Shown here: one piece after another, positions 1 through 10,129 of the stretch
Layout of the letters: each line of letters opens with the position of its first letter
How positions within the stretch are numbered: the stretch's first letter is position 1
The notes under the pieces: generated by a model
What the model was told of the DNA's origin: nothing
Database searches by the model: none
The model's input: the letters and a program-made list of their open reading frames with translations, nothing else
Source of the DNA: Ichthyophis bannanicus
Lineage: Eukaryota; Chordata; Amphibia; Gymnophiona; Ichthyophiidae
DNA: 64,000 nt
Reading direction: 5' to 3'
Assembly: GCA_033557465.1 (NCBI GenBank)
Contig: CM066031.1
Coordinates: forward strand, 1,068,550,444 to 1,068,614,443
Made by a program: the position numbers and the translations under genes

Positions 1-1309
1 CTGAGAGAATAGATTTGCTGATGCCACTGCCCGAAAAGCAGCCACAACTGGACTAGTTGTGACCCAAGACACCTCAGTACAGGCAGCCTTATTCCCTGTG
101 CCCCTTAGTTCATGGGCTCCCCAATACACTACAAAAGAGTTAGATTATTTCTGTGAAAAGGAGGGAGGGGTCCTAACATAAAAAGGTTGGATAGTGCTGC
201 CACCTCCAGAGGGTAGCTCACCTCCAGGTCCCACAGTCATTCCTGAAGCATTAGGACCAGCCTTTGTTCATGTTTTTCATCAGGCCACACATTATGGGAA
301 AACGGCCATGGAAAGAGCCCTAAGACCCCATTTCTGTATCTCACTACTAGGACCCCTGCCTGCGTCAGTGGCACAGCAATGTTTGACATGTGCCAAGAAT
401 AATGCTAAGCAAGGTCCCGTTCCACCCCCAAAAGTTCAGTCAGTAGGGGGTGACCCCTATGAGTGATATTCAGGTGGATTTTACTGAAATGCCACGAGCG
501 AATGGATATCACTACCTGTTCTAGTTTGCACATTTTCTGGGTGGGTAGAAGCCCGTCCCACCCGAACTGAGAAAGCTCGAGAAGTCACTAAAATACTGCT
601 CCATGAGATTATTCCTCGATTTGGAATACCATTGACTATAGGATCAGACAATGGACCCTCATTTGTGTCCCAAGTAACTCAACAGTTAGCCCCAGCTCTA
701 CAGATACAATGGAAGCTGCACACTGCCTATAGACCCCAGAGTTCAGGGAAGGTAGAACGCATGAATAGAACCCTGAAATCTCAGTTGACCAAGCTTTGTC
801 AAGAAACACACCTAAAGTGGCTCCAGGTTCTCCCTATAGCCCTTCTTAGGATATGTTCTGCTCCAACCAAGTCTTTAGGAGTTTCCCCTTTTGAGATTTT
901 GTATGGGCGACCTCCACCCATAGTACAGGGAATCAAAGGAGATATGAAACAAATAGGATCTGAAATAACTGGACAAGAACTATTGGCTTTAGGTTCTGTT
1001 TTGCAGAGTCTTCATACCTGGGTGCAAGATCGATTGCCCATCAATCTGACAGAACCTCTGCATCCCTTCAGGCCAGGAGTGTCAGTGTGGATCAAAGAGT
1101 GGAGAAAGACCCCGCTGGCGCCGCATTGGAAGGGACCTTATGTTGTCATCTTGTCAACCCCAACTGCAGTAAAAGTCGCAGAACTCGAACCCTGGATCCA
1201 TCACAGTCGAGTGAAGCTGGCAGCTGCTCCTGAACCTGGTCAATGGACTTCAGTAAATGATCCTGAGACTCCATTGCGACTCACATTGCAGAGACAACCA
1301 GCGTTGTAA
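1..1309 (+). pseudogene. ERV pol 3' part: integrase (broken)
   Basis: This is the end of a retroviral pol gene, mainly integrase, which inserts viral DNA into host DNA. The zinc-binding N-terminal domain is visible as HVFHQATHYG followed by CLTC (about 262-400). The catalytic core shows GSDNGPSF (second Asp, about 640) and SGKVERMNRTLK (catalytic Glu, about 750). The C-terminal GPY/F segment HWKGPYVV lies near 1125, and this domain order is the gammaretrovirus/class I type. The frame is broken: a stop near 178, a stop at 464-466 and a frame change between about 466 and 530 separate the zinc finger from the core, so the piece carrying the first catalytic Asp is in a damaged stretch. The last 225-codon open stretch (632-1309) is intact. 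RNase H and everything upstream lie outside the window. Confidence 0.9.
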
Positions 1310-1435
1310 GAGTCTCTAGATTCTATCATCCTACCCCTGTCGCGCAAGGGTAGCAGTCGAAGCAGAAAAGAAGAAAAGACTTTGCAAGTTCATCGTACCC
1401 AATATTCCAGTTGACCTCCAAAGACTGTAATCACA

Positions 1436-1591
1436 ATGTTCCTCCACTATTGCCTTGTGGGAATGATGATCCTGGGATTCCTGGAAAAGACTTTTGCCTT
1501 ACCCCCTTGTGCAGCTTGTATAACTACCACCCGAACTGGACTGAAGGTCACTCAGACTTTACTTTATCATTCCTACTATCCCGGTAGATAA
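1436..1591 (+). pseudogene. ERV env 5' end with signal peptide (truncated)
   Basis: A short open frame starts at ATG 1436 with a typical signal peptide: a short N-terminus, then a hydrophobic run LVGMMILGFLEKTFA. A Cys-containing stretch follows. It lies about 125 bases after the integrase stop, where env is expected, and is on the same strand as the later env pieces. It ends at 1589-1591, where an unrelated repeat tail begins. The rest of env resumes beyond that repeat. Assignment rests on position, the signal peptide and the downstream env. Confidence 0.7.
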
Positions 1592-1833
1592 TGATGATAA
1601 CGCCCCAGCCACATACAACACTCAAGACTCTCACGGCTAGTTCAAGGTAGCGAACCCTACTCAGTGCACGATTGTAAATAGTTACCCCATGTTGTCCAAG
1701 TTTTAACACCTGTTCATTGTAAACACAGAGTACCCTAGGAAATGTGTAGTTCTATGTTTATTGTAAACCGCACTGATGTTGAATAGCGCGGTATAGAAGA
1801 GACTGGAAATAAATAAATAAATAATACTATACT
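1592..1833 (+). repeat. L2-type LINE or SINE 3' tail inserted in env
   Basis: This segment ends in a stem-loop (CCGCACT ... GCGGTATAGAAG) and a run of AAATAAATAAATAAAT. The same tail structure appears at 24227-24285, 35338-35404 and 48226-48292, where it follows L2-clade reverse transcriptase sequence. The insertion splits env. TACTAT occurs just before it (1574-1579) and just after the tail (about 1829), a possible short target duplication. I cannot tell whether the source was a LINE or a SINE that shares the LINE tail. Confidence 0.75.
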
Positions 1834-1857
1834 TGCACTGGTATAGTTAGCCGGTGT

Positions 1858-2937
1858 GTGTATAATGGTACAGAGTTAAATATCTGTACGAAGGGGAAAA
1901 CTAAGACTTGTTACAACCCCCGGCAGAACCCCTCTTATTATATACTTGAGATACGATGGAATGATGAGGACGGAGCCCTCATAAATGCCACACGACAGCT
2001 CTCTGATCCCACGAAGCATGTTACCCTGAGTTTTGACGCTTGTGATGTGATAAACAGAAATGTCTATCACAAGTGTGGATATTGGGAGCAAGCCTTCTAC
2101 TATGATGATAAATATATGTGTCCTGAAGGAGCATATGGATGGGGAAAGTGTACTGGGAAATCTTCCCCAACCGTCTACAGTACATCATCCAAAGATGCTT
2201 ACTACTCTCCAAAGTGGGAATGCGTGTAGTATGCCACCTGGTCTGGTGCGCCTACTGGACGAGAGGGAGATAAACACATAGCCAGCCTGGAAAAATTATC
2301 CTTACCAGAACCTCGAAAGTGCAAGAAAGGTGCCTGTAATCTGCTGCGGCTCATCATACTTAACCCCAGCCAGTGGAAGCAGGGGTACAGATTTGGGTTG
2401 CAACTAGCAGGAGGAGGCATAGATCCTGGAACTTTTATACATATACAGCTGAATGCTAAGACTCATGTATCTGCACCTTATCAAATACATCACTCTTTTT
2501 ATGAAGCCATGAAGGCAGAGTTTGAGATTCCCCATGTCTCCCAAAACTTGTTCATTGAACTCGCCGGGGCAGTAGCATCTAGTCTCCACATTTCGGACTG
2601 TCTCTTCTGTGGAGGAACTAAGATGGGAGACCAATGGCCCTGGGAGGCACAAGAAGTGAACTATTCTATGCTTTATAATCAGACTGATTTACATAATGCT
2701 ACTAGTGAGTGGGTACTGGCCCACCCCATTGTTGGTAACTTATGTTTTGCTCGCTCTGGACCACAGTTTGCCATGGAGGTTGGACAGCTGGTCTGTCTCA
2801 ATCAGAAGTTCTACAACTGTACCACCAAGAAGACATCCTGGTGGTCAGGAATCAACGCTTCAGAGCCCACCAACCCTTTAGTCCGTTTCCCTAATCTTGC
2901 CAGCATCTGGACTAATCTAGCATCTTATAATACCTGA
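1858..2937 (+). pseudogene. ERV env surface subunit (SU), broken
   Basis: Two open stretches (1858-2229 and 2398-2937), in different frames, encode a secreted glycoprotein ectodomain. It is rich in Cys, Trp and N-glycosylation sequons such as NGT, NAT, NYS and NCT. The second stretch carries CLFC (about 2600), fitting the CXXC motif of gammaretrovirus-type SU, which pairs with the Cys cluster in TM. The frame is broken between about 2229 and 2398 and again after 2937. SU normally binds the receptor; this copy cannot encode an intact protein. No SU family closer than class I is claimed. Confidence 0.8.
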
Positions 2938-3114
2938 CAAGCACCACCTGGACTGTACTGGATTTGTGGAACCCGAGCATATGCTAGGCTTCCTCACCAC
3001 TGGGGAGGAGCATGTGCATTGGGAACCATACGACCTTCCTTTTTTCTGTTGCCTACGTCCCATGGAGAACAACTGGGTTTTCCCGTGTACAGGAGTCGAC
3101 AGAAATGAGAGGTC

Positions 3115-3766
3115 TTGAAAATAGGCCAATGGGACAAATGGAATGATGAGGAGTGGCCACCTGAGAGAATCATTTCATACTATGGACCTGCTACTTGGGA
3201 GCAAGATGGTACATGGGAATATCGTACTCCTGTGTATATGATAAATCGTATTATACGCTTGCAAGCTGTTGTTGAAATAATAACCAATGAAATCAGTAAA
3301 GCACTACCTCTTTTAGCTAAGCAGAGTACACAAATGCGTACAGCTATCTATCAGAATCGTTTAGCTCTATTTGTTAGCAGCTGAAGGTGGAGTGTGTGGA
3401 AAATTGAATTTAACCAAATGTTGTTTGCAGATTGATAATAATGGGCACGTTGTTGAAGATATAGCTACTCAAATGTGCACACAAGCATATGTGCCTGTTC
3501 AGACCTGGCATGATCTGAAGCTTGATGGGTGGTTTGGTTCAGCATTTTCATGGTTGGGTGGTCTGAAGACCCTTGTGTTTATTGTATTACTCATATTAGC
3601 TGTATGCTTGTTGCTCCCATGTCTCCTACCCCTTTGCTTACGTATGATAACCTCAGTTATTGATAACACTGTAGAACGGAAGGCAGCTACGAAAATATTA
3701 GCTATGTGGCAATATTCCCCAATATCCCAAGATGATGCTGTTACGCAAGTATGGTATGTGATTTAA
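3115..3766 (+). pseudogene. ERV env transmembrane subunit (TM), one frame break
   Basis: The piece from 3115 to 3384 ends in a heptad-like helix and the start of the immunosuppressive-type region. Overlapping it in another frame, 3371-3766 holds the conserved Cys cluster, the membrane-proximal ectodomain, a hydrophobic anchor of about 24 residues (LVFIVLLILAVCLLLPCLLP, about 3570-3630) and a cytoplasmic tail ending in the stop at 3764-3766. The Cys cluster reads CGKLNLTKCC, with seven residues between the first and second Cys instead of the six in the usual CX6CC. A single frame break near 3370 separates the halves. The tail stop lies about 35 bases before the polypurine tract, as expected for a provirus. 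Confidence 0.88.
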
Positions 3767-3800
3767 TTCTCACCCTTTCTCACTTGCGGGTGGGAATAAT

Positions 3801-3812
3801 CAAAGGGGGGAA
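3801..3812 (+). promoter_or_regulatory. Polypurine tract (plus-strand primer) of the ERV
   Basis: CAAAGGGGGGAA lies directly before the LTR start TGTGGCAG. Purine runs at this position prime plus-strand DNA synthesis in retroviruses. It follows the env stop closely. Confidence 0.88.
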
Positions 3813-4160
3813 TGTGGCAGGCTATGGCCTATGATAGCCTGCAAATATGAAAGGCCTGTAAGTTAGGCCCTGATTCCAACCCCATCTAAGAGAAAGAACC
3901 AAAGTCTGTAAAAGTTTGAGAAAACTGTTTTAAACTGCTTAATAAGAAGTTTTCATGAATGCATAAATCTTTCATTATTCTCTTGTGCTGTGAAGATAGA
4001 AATGTTTCAATACCTGCATTCCTAGAGCCAGAAACGACCTTGCAGTAGAGAAGTATCCAAACCTAGAAACTGTACCATTGTTAGAACAGTCCTAGAGGAG
4101 GGAGCCTTGTGCTAGGCCCAGGAGGGATCTCCGATTGGACAAACGCAGGGGGCGTTGGGG

Positions 4161-4206
4161 CCAATAGAAAGTCTACATGTATCAAACTGAAAAGAAATGT
4201 ATAAAT
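4161..4206 (+). promoter_or_regulatory. LTR promoter: CCAAT and TATA boxes
   Basis: CCAAT at 4161-4165 is followed about 34 bases later by GTATAAATG (4199 onward). The spacing and order fit a U3 core promoter. Activity is inferred. Confidence 0.6.
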
Positions 4207-4271
4207 GAATATGTCTCTGTAAGAACTTTGCTCAGTCCTTTTTGAAGCTTGACTAACTGGGCCTTGTGCAC

Positions 4272-4277
4272 AATAAA
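4272..4277 (+). terminator. LTR polyadenylation signal
   Basis: AATAAA in CACAATAAATTGG lies about 70 bases downstream of the TATA element and 61 bases before the LTR end. This is a normal position for the R-region poly(A) signal of a class I LTR. Confidence 0.65.
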
Positions 4278-4338
4278 TTGGCTTGGACCCTGTAAATTGA
4301 CTCCTGGATTTATTCATTGTCTGCACTTCGCTGCTACA

Positions 4339-4955
4339 CTACTACTACTATTTATAGCGTTACAAGGCACAGATACATATAAAGATGGTCCCTGCTCATC
4401 AGAGCTTACAATCTAATCAAGATAGACAATACAATAGATGAGAATAACAGTACACATAGGGAAAAGTAAGGAGACACACAGAAAACAAGGGATCAGAATC
4501 CAAAAGCAGTCACCAAGTGGTGAGCCTTTAGCATGGATTTGAAAAGGGGGAGAGATGAAGCCTGACGTATGGACACAGGTAGTTCGTTCCAGGCATAAAT
4601 AGCTACAAGGTGAAACGATCAAAGTCTGGAGTTGGTCGTGGAAGAAAAGGGCATAGAGAGAAGCAGGCCAGTGGAGAAGGAGTTCACGAGGAGGTGTGTA
4701 GAGGGAGAGGAGAGAGGAAAGGTAGTGAGAAGAAGTAGAGTGAATGCATTTATAGGTCAGAAGGAGAAGTTTAATACGATAATGGAAGGGAGCCAATGAA
4801 GTGACTTGAGAAGAGGGGTTAAATGGGTATATTGGGGCTGGCTGTAGTTAGCCATGTTGAAGAGTTATAAACAGATTGAAGGGGAGAGAGGTGAATCAGA
4901 GGGAGACCAGCAAGGAGGAGGTTGTAGTAGCCCAGACGAGAGGTGACTAAAGAGT
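4339..4955 (-). mobile_element. L2-clade LINE (outer copy), 3' part
   Basis: Read on the minus strand this is the C-terminal end of an L2-type reverse transcriptase, with HSLVTSRLGYYN followed by a damaged LHWLP-like block and LLTYKCIHS. It continues the piece at 12337-12565. The two halves are separated by an L1 whose flanks carry the same 12 bases (GGATAAGTGTTT). The segment abuts the ERV LTR end at 4338, so the provirus and this LINE may be nested too. Confidence 0.8.
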
Positions 4956-4967
4956 GGATAAGTGTTT
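4956..4967. repeat. Target-site duplication, 3' side of the nested L1
   Basis: GGATAAGTGTTT here is repeated exactly at 12325-12336. It marks the L1 insertion into the outer L2. The A-rich tail (on the minus strand) starts immediately after it. Confidence 0.85.
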
Positions 4968-5985
4968 TTATAATTTTTTTAATTTTAGGTATAAACTGTT
5001 TACTGAGCTTTATAAACCAAAAGTCAGAAGTTTACAGTACAGCCAGTGTTACATTTCACAATTTAACACGCAACCTAACATGTAATACACAACATTCCTA
5101 ATTTCATGCCCAACTTCATCTATAGCAATCTTAATTTATATTCTCCTTATTTTCTTATTTATATCCCCTCCCCCTTTCCCTTATCCCTACCCCACCTCTT
5201 CCTTCCCCCTCCATTCATGGTTTCCTTTAGTTTTTATGTTTAAAACTTTTCTATTGAACACCACAAGCCATGCCAAAATCTGTATTCCATTAAACCCCAG
5301 CCCAATCTCCTAAGATTCCAAGAGCTGCCACAATAAGATGCCAAAATCTTATACATTCAATAAATGTGCCCCCCACATTATTCCAGCTCGGCTTGCTCTG
5401 CTTATCATAATTGTCCTATATTATATAATTTTGCTCATGGGTTTGAGTTAATTTAAATTAAAACTAAGTTCTATTTGAATTACTGTTTTAGTGTAATCCC
5501 CCCTTCCCCCCCACCTCCCCTCTCCCCATCCCCTCCCCTATGCATCCTCTCTCTCTCTGTACAGTCACCTTCAGCACCTCAGCCCGTGTTGACTCTTCCA
5601 CGGTTGCTGAGGTGTCTCATCTTATTTTATACAAACAGCTCTTTATTCCCATACTCCACCCCCTGCCCACCTCCTGATACTCCACACTTTTATAAACTAA
5701 TAGCTAGCAGTAAAATTTCCCCAAACATTCTGGAGGAGAACGTGCTGGTTACCAATTACCCTGGGGGAGGGGGAGTCTATGCAGTTTGATCTCAGCATTC
5801 CTTTATGGCCCCCTTATTATGTCAACCCTTCCCCATCAAACGCCATCCTATGTGTTCTAGTCTCAGCTACTCTACCCCACCGGTTCCCCCACTTCCCCGC
5901 CCATAGCACATTGATTCAGTATATAGTTCCGCAGCCTTGGGGGCAGCACCCGGACGTATGTTCCCACCTACGTCCACCATACCAG
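4968..5985 (-). other. 3' UTR of the nested L1
   Basis: There is no coding sequence here. On the plus strand it is rich in CCCCT runs (5165-5215, 5490-5545), and it ends in an A-rich tail on the minus strand. Its position after the ORF2 C-terminus and before the duplication defines it as the L1 3' UTR. Confidence 0.6.
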
Positions 5986-5989
5986 CCTT

Positions 5990-6178
5990 CAAGTCTTCCC
6001 CGCTCCTTTCCAGGAGCATTAAATGATATATTGCAGTCAGCCAAAGTATCATCATGGAACCCTTAGATCCTATCCTTGTCCTCAGGATACATCTGCAGGT
6101 TAACAGTAGGGCCAGTTGCAGCCATGTATACCTACCTCCCCACCAAGCTTTACCCTCCTCCCCACAATCTAACACTGC
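5990..6178 (-). pseudogene. L1 ORF2 extreme C-terminus
   Basis: The minus-strand reading contains LTCRCILRTRI followed by ILWLTAIYHLMLLER. This resembles the end of L1 ORF2 proteins, where a Trp-containing helix precedes the terminus. It is the direct continuation of the piece at 7890-8635, from which it is separated by the inner L2. Confidence 0.65.
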
Positions 6179-6185
6179 CCTGCAC

Positions 6186-7885
6186 GGCGAGAATGTAATT
6201 CTTTATCTTGATCTTTATTCGCAGGATTTGATAAACCGCCCATGCCAGGGCATCAGGGCGGTGTACAATACAAAAGGAATAGGCTACTGAAAATAGTCAG
6301 AAAAGAACGCCATCAACAACAGGACAGGGAGAGACAGTTAAGAAGATAGAAAACAGAAAAGATCCAGAGAGTGAACAAGATGATGGGGGATGGGGAGGGA
6401 ATAGAGGAAAAGGGCAGATGAAAAGTATAAGGGGAGATATTAAGGGGGGTGGGGGGCGTGGCTGGGGGATAAAGTACCATCAGCAGGAGAGGAGAGATCG
6501 AAAGCTTGACAAAAGAGGTGGGTTTTGAGGAGGGCTTTGAAGCGGGGGTGAGACAGTTCAGTGCGGAGTGATAGCGGGAGCCAATTCCATAAAGCAGGGC
6601 CTAGAAAGAAGAGGGCAGAGTGACGGGTAAGTTCCAAATGGGCCTGGGAAGGGGAGGGGAGGAAGAGACGGTTGCCGTGAGCCAAGCAAAGAAGACGTGG
6701 AAAGGGTTGAAAATGGATGATATCAGCCAAATACTGGGGGGTGCTAGCATGAAGAGCCCTGTGCGCGATGCTGAGAAATTTGAAGATAAACCTGAACTTA
6801 ACCGGAAGCCAGTGAAGGGTGAAGAAGCAGGGAGTGACATGAGAACGAGCAGGGGAGCAAGTAACGAGACGAGCGGCTGCATTTTGGACTAGTTGGAGAC
6901 GGCAGAGCTGAAAGGAGGGGAGGCCTGCGTAAATAGCATTGCAGTAGTCCAAACGTGTGATCACAAGCGACAAAACAAGAGTGACAACAGAGGGAGGGGG
7001 AAGAAACGACCGAACAGCCCTTATCTGACAAAGGTGGTAGAAGGAAGTACATACGACAGAGGAAATGTGTTGGTGAAAAGAAAGAGAAGAATCCAAGGTG
7101 ACACCCAGGTAGCGAAGAGTCGACACCAGGGAGATGGGGCGGGAGGACATAACAGGTGACAGATCGGGAGGAGGAAGTCCGAAAGAAAACCAGATCGCAG
7201 AGGATTTAGCAGGATTGATGTGGAGAAAATTTAGGTCGAACCAGGAAGCAACAGAGGTAAGACATAGATTGAGTGGGACGAGGTCAGGGGAGGAGGAGGA
7301 GGTGTGATGAACCAGAAGAATATCATCAGTGTAAATGTAGGCAGAAATTCCAGACTGTTGAATAAGCAAGGCAAGTGGGGCGAGAAAGACATTAAAGAGC
7401 AAGGGGGCAAGAATAGAGCCCTGAGGAACACCACAGATTGAGGGGGAAGGGAGGGAAGCAGAGAAACCGGAATGAACAGAGAAAGAGCGAGAGGAAAGAA
7501 AGGAGCGGAACCACTGCAAAACTGTGACATGAACACCGAAATCAGACGGACGGGTGAGAAGAGTGCAGTGGTCGACAACGTCAAAGGCAGAGGAAAGATC
7601 CAAAGAAACCACGAGAGAGAAGTCACCACGATCGTGAGCGCAGTGAAGTTTGGAGAGCAGTGCTACGAGAATAGTCTCTGTGCTGTGGCCGGCACAAAAG
7701 CCTGATTGATGTGGGTGAAGTGCAAAGGTGGAGTCAAGATGAGTAGCAAGTTGGGAGAAGACCAGCTTCTCGAGGATTTTTGAGAGAAAAGGGAGGTTAG
7801 CAACTGGCCGCCAGTTAGCGGGGATGGCAGGATCGAGGGTAGGTTTTTTTCAGAAGAGGGCGGACTATGGCATGTTTCCAGCAGT
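6186..7885 (-). mobile_element. L2-clade LINE (inner copy) inserted in the L1
   Basis: This 5'-truncated L2 begins in the reverse transcriptase near a PANWRPV-type block (about 7840-7810) and ends in a 3' tail with a stem-loop around 6236-6265 and an AATAAAGATCAAGATAAAG-like end. It lies wholly inside the L1 ORF2 C-terminus, so it is the youngest of the three nested LINEs. Boundaries are good to about 15 bases. I see no clean target duplication. Confidence 0.8.
6440..7612 (-). pseudogene. L2-clade reverse transcriptase, long open stretch
   Basis: A 390-codon open reading frame encodes the RT and thumb of an L2-type ORF2 protein, which copies the element's RNA at the nicked target. Motif A reads LDLSSAFDVVDH, the B-type motif reads GVPQGSILAPLLF, and the catalytic motif C is YTDDILL in place of the usual YADD form. 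The C-terminus has the family's TLHWLPVKFR and ALWNWLPLSLRT blocks. The N-terminal RT part (7613-7885) is in a different frame, so at least one indel separates them. The length of this uninterrupted stretch suggests a relatively young insertion. Confidence 0.88.
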
Positions 7886-8635
7886 GGAAGGGAAATGACC
7901 GGAGGTAAGACTGGAATTGCCTCTCCTAAGACATTCCCCACAAAATTCTCCACGTGTCTCCAAAAGCTCCTCACCACTGGGCACTTCCAGAACATATGTC
8001 CCAATGTGGCATTGTCTTTTTTGCATCGAGGGCAACCTGGTGAGTCCTTTATCCCTGCTCTATATGCACGATTTGGAGCAAAATATATTCTTCTCAAAAG
8101 ACAAAATTGGGCCTCCCTCAGGTCAGCATTAATAATTAACTCCGGTGTCCAGGCTACAGCTTCCTTCAGGTCTGTTCCCACTACTGCCATGTCCAGTTCC
8201 ATACTTCATGCAACTGCCAACATCTGTTGGGTCTGTCAAATCAGCTATCGCCTGCCTCAATGCCGCAATCTTCACCTGGCCTGCGAGCCCCCCCATCAGT
8301 ACCTCCTCCACGCTGGAGACAAATGTACTTCTCAAATACTTCAATGGTAGGCTCCTGATATAGCTACGGACCTGCAAATAGGGAAATGCATCCAACCCTG
8401 TCCACCCATATTGCTCTTGTAATTTTTCATATTGCATCACCTGTCCTTCATCTATCACCTGCTCCACCCCATCTACCCCTAATCGTGCCCACCATGAGAA
8501 TGAACATTCCGCCACGCCAGTTTGGAAATCGGCATTTCCCCGCAGAGGCAGGTACGCTGTATACTGGTAGGACCATTTCAGTTTCCTACAGAGAGCCTGC
8601 CATCTGCAACAAACTGAAGTCAGGAGGGAATGCAT
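7886..8635 (-). pseudogene. L1 ORF2 C-terminal domain (Cys-rich)
   Basis: Two overlapping minus-strand readings (8635-8129 and 8202-7890) give the region after the RT. It includes FPYLQVRSYIRSLPL and the zinc-knuckle-like GCPRCKKDNATLGHMFWKCP, the CX2C...H...C block of L1/Tx1 ORF2 proteins, probably involved in RNA or target binding. The 5' side of the domain is in another frame. The inner L2 breaks it at about 7886. Confidence 0.8.
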
Positions 8636-8886
8636 CCGTCATACATTTCTGAGTTGCGAGAGCGGTTGATGTAGCACATACCTTAAGGAGAGTGGGGCCA
8701 CCAACGTCCGCTCCATCTCTAATGGGGTATAATCAGATGTGTCATATATCCAACCCCGTAAATGCTGTCCCACACATGCCAAATTATACTGTTGGAGGTC
8801 TGGCAAGGCCAGGCACCCCTCTTTCCAGGGCCTTCACAAAACCTCAAGCCACAGGCGTGCCCTCCTACCCCTCCACAAAAACCTCC

Positions 8887-9102
8887 TCAAGCAGCGGTCC
8901 ATCCTTCATAGATTCTTCCCTTGAGTAAAATAGGGAGAACCTGAAGAAAATACAGCCATTTTGGAAAGAGCACCATCCTATATAGAGAGGCTCGCCCACT
9001 CAAGGACAGTGGTAATTCCTGCCATCTACTCAATCGTTGCTCCTGATCACCCAGGAGTTCGGCACCATTAAGCTCATAAATCTGTTTTGGATCACTGGTC
9101 AA
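8887..9102 (-). pseudogene. L1 ORF2 thumb/connection fragment
   Basis: The minus-strand reading RWQELPLSLSGRASLYRMVL followed by PKWLYFLQVLP matches the L1 segment after the RT, where such proteins read W...LSL.GR...IKM..LPK.LYL.Q..P. The neighbouring sequence (9103-9463) is the RT remainder in broken frames. Confidence 0.75.
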
Positions 9103-9463
9103 TTGAAAACCTAAATACTTAAAACTACCAGCTGCCCATCACAATGGAAAGGACCCCTGCCAACTTTCCCTTTTATTGACTTGCAGAGGAAGCGCCTCTG
9201 ATTTATCCAGGTTCAACTTGAGCCCCGCAAATCTGCCATATATCTGGAACTCCTGTAACAATCCCCCCTCCCCCCAACGTCTGCACAGGCTCCCTCAAGC
9301 AAGCCAGCATATCATCTGTAAAAGCAGAGAGACAAAAGTCCTCCGCTCCTATCCTAACCCCCACTAAGTCTGAATACAGATATGCTCCAAAAGAGGTTCC
9401 AGATGCAGCACAAAGAGAAGTGGGGAGAGTGTACCTCTATATAGTTGGAAAGACTATACCCTG

Positions 9464-9802
9464 TTAATCAATATAGACCCACAGGGGCAGTCTGACCATC
9501 TCTATAAAATAACCAGATATGCTCATTTGCTCAAACATGAGATACATGTACTCCCATTGCATCCTATCAAACTCTTTCTCAGCGTCAAAACTTATAATAA
9601 GCGTAGGGAATTTGCGGTGAAGGCTCAATGTTTGCACGGCCAGAATTTTCCGAACGTTTCGGACTACCATCCAACCCTGAACAAATCCAACTTGTGATTC
9701 TCCTATGAGCAAAGGCATGTACTTGGCCATTCGGTCCGCCATTATCTTTGCATCCCCACTCCGCCCTGCTCCCATGCAGTCCATAGATGTGTCTAGGGCC
9801 AT
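9464..9802 (-). pseudogene. L1 ORF2 reverse transcriptase, N-terminal half
   Basis: The minus-strand reading has MADRMAKYMPLLIGESQVGF followed by SFDAEKEFDRMQWEYMY. This is the L1 RT region up to motif A (F/DAEKAFDRV type), here with Glu in place of Ala before the Phe. Motif C (FADD type) is expected at 9103-9463, but I did not find it in a clear frame. Endonuclease sequence continues in a different frame from about 9800, so part of the linker is lost. Confidence 0.85.
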
Positions 9803-9809
9803 AAACTGT

Positions 9810-10125
9810 ACCCAATGAAATAGTTTTTCCTTGCAGGCTTCCCCGAAGAAACAAAAAGTAGCCCCAGGGGTCTGCCTGAACCTTTGTCACTGTCAAGCTC
9901 ACTTGCCGCTTCGCTAAGATAACCAACCCAGCTTTCTGTCCTCCAGAGGAGGCCTGTAGACTTCTCCAACCTACCACCTTTTCAGTTTAAGATGTTCCAG
10001 TTCCCGTCAGGTGGGTCTCCTGTAACAGGGCCACGTCCACACACTAATGCAATAACTTGTAGCGCTTGGTGGGGCTACCTATCCCGCACACATTCCATGA
10101 AGCTATCCGTAAGCTCCTACCCACA
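9810..10125 (-). pseudogene. L1 ORF2 endonuclease (APE type), N-terminal fragment
   Basis: The minus-strand reading begins SWNVCGIGSPTKRYKLL. It continues with VALLQETHL, the Glu-containing motif of APE-like nucleases, and then GGQKAGLVILAKRQVSLTV. This enzyme nicks the target DNA. About half of the domain, including the SDH and C-terminal His motifs, is missing at the junction with the RT near 9800. Confidence 0.8.
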
Positions 10126-10129
10126 ATCT

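Larger units (their letters stand above)
3813..4338 (+). repeat. 3' LTR of the class I ERV
   Basis: A 526-bp terminal repeat begins TGTGGCAG after the polypurine tract and ends CTGCTACA. The ends form the expected TG...CA inverted repeat with 7 of 8 positions matching. Inside are a CCAAT box (4161-4165), a TATA-like element (about 4199-4206) and AATAAA (4272-4277), in the order U3-R-U5. The 5' LTR is outside the window, so LTR-LTR divergence cannot be used to date the insertion. Confidence 0.88.

Noticed and set aside
194..466. Maverick/adintovirus integrase instead of a retroviral one
   Set aside because: The integrase is followed directly by a gammaretrovirus-like env, polypurine tract and LTR, and it lies over 50 kb from the polymerase remnant.
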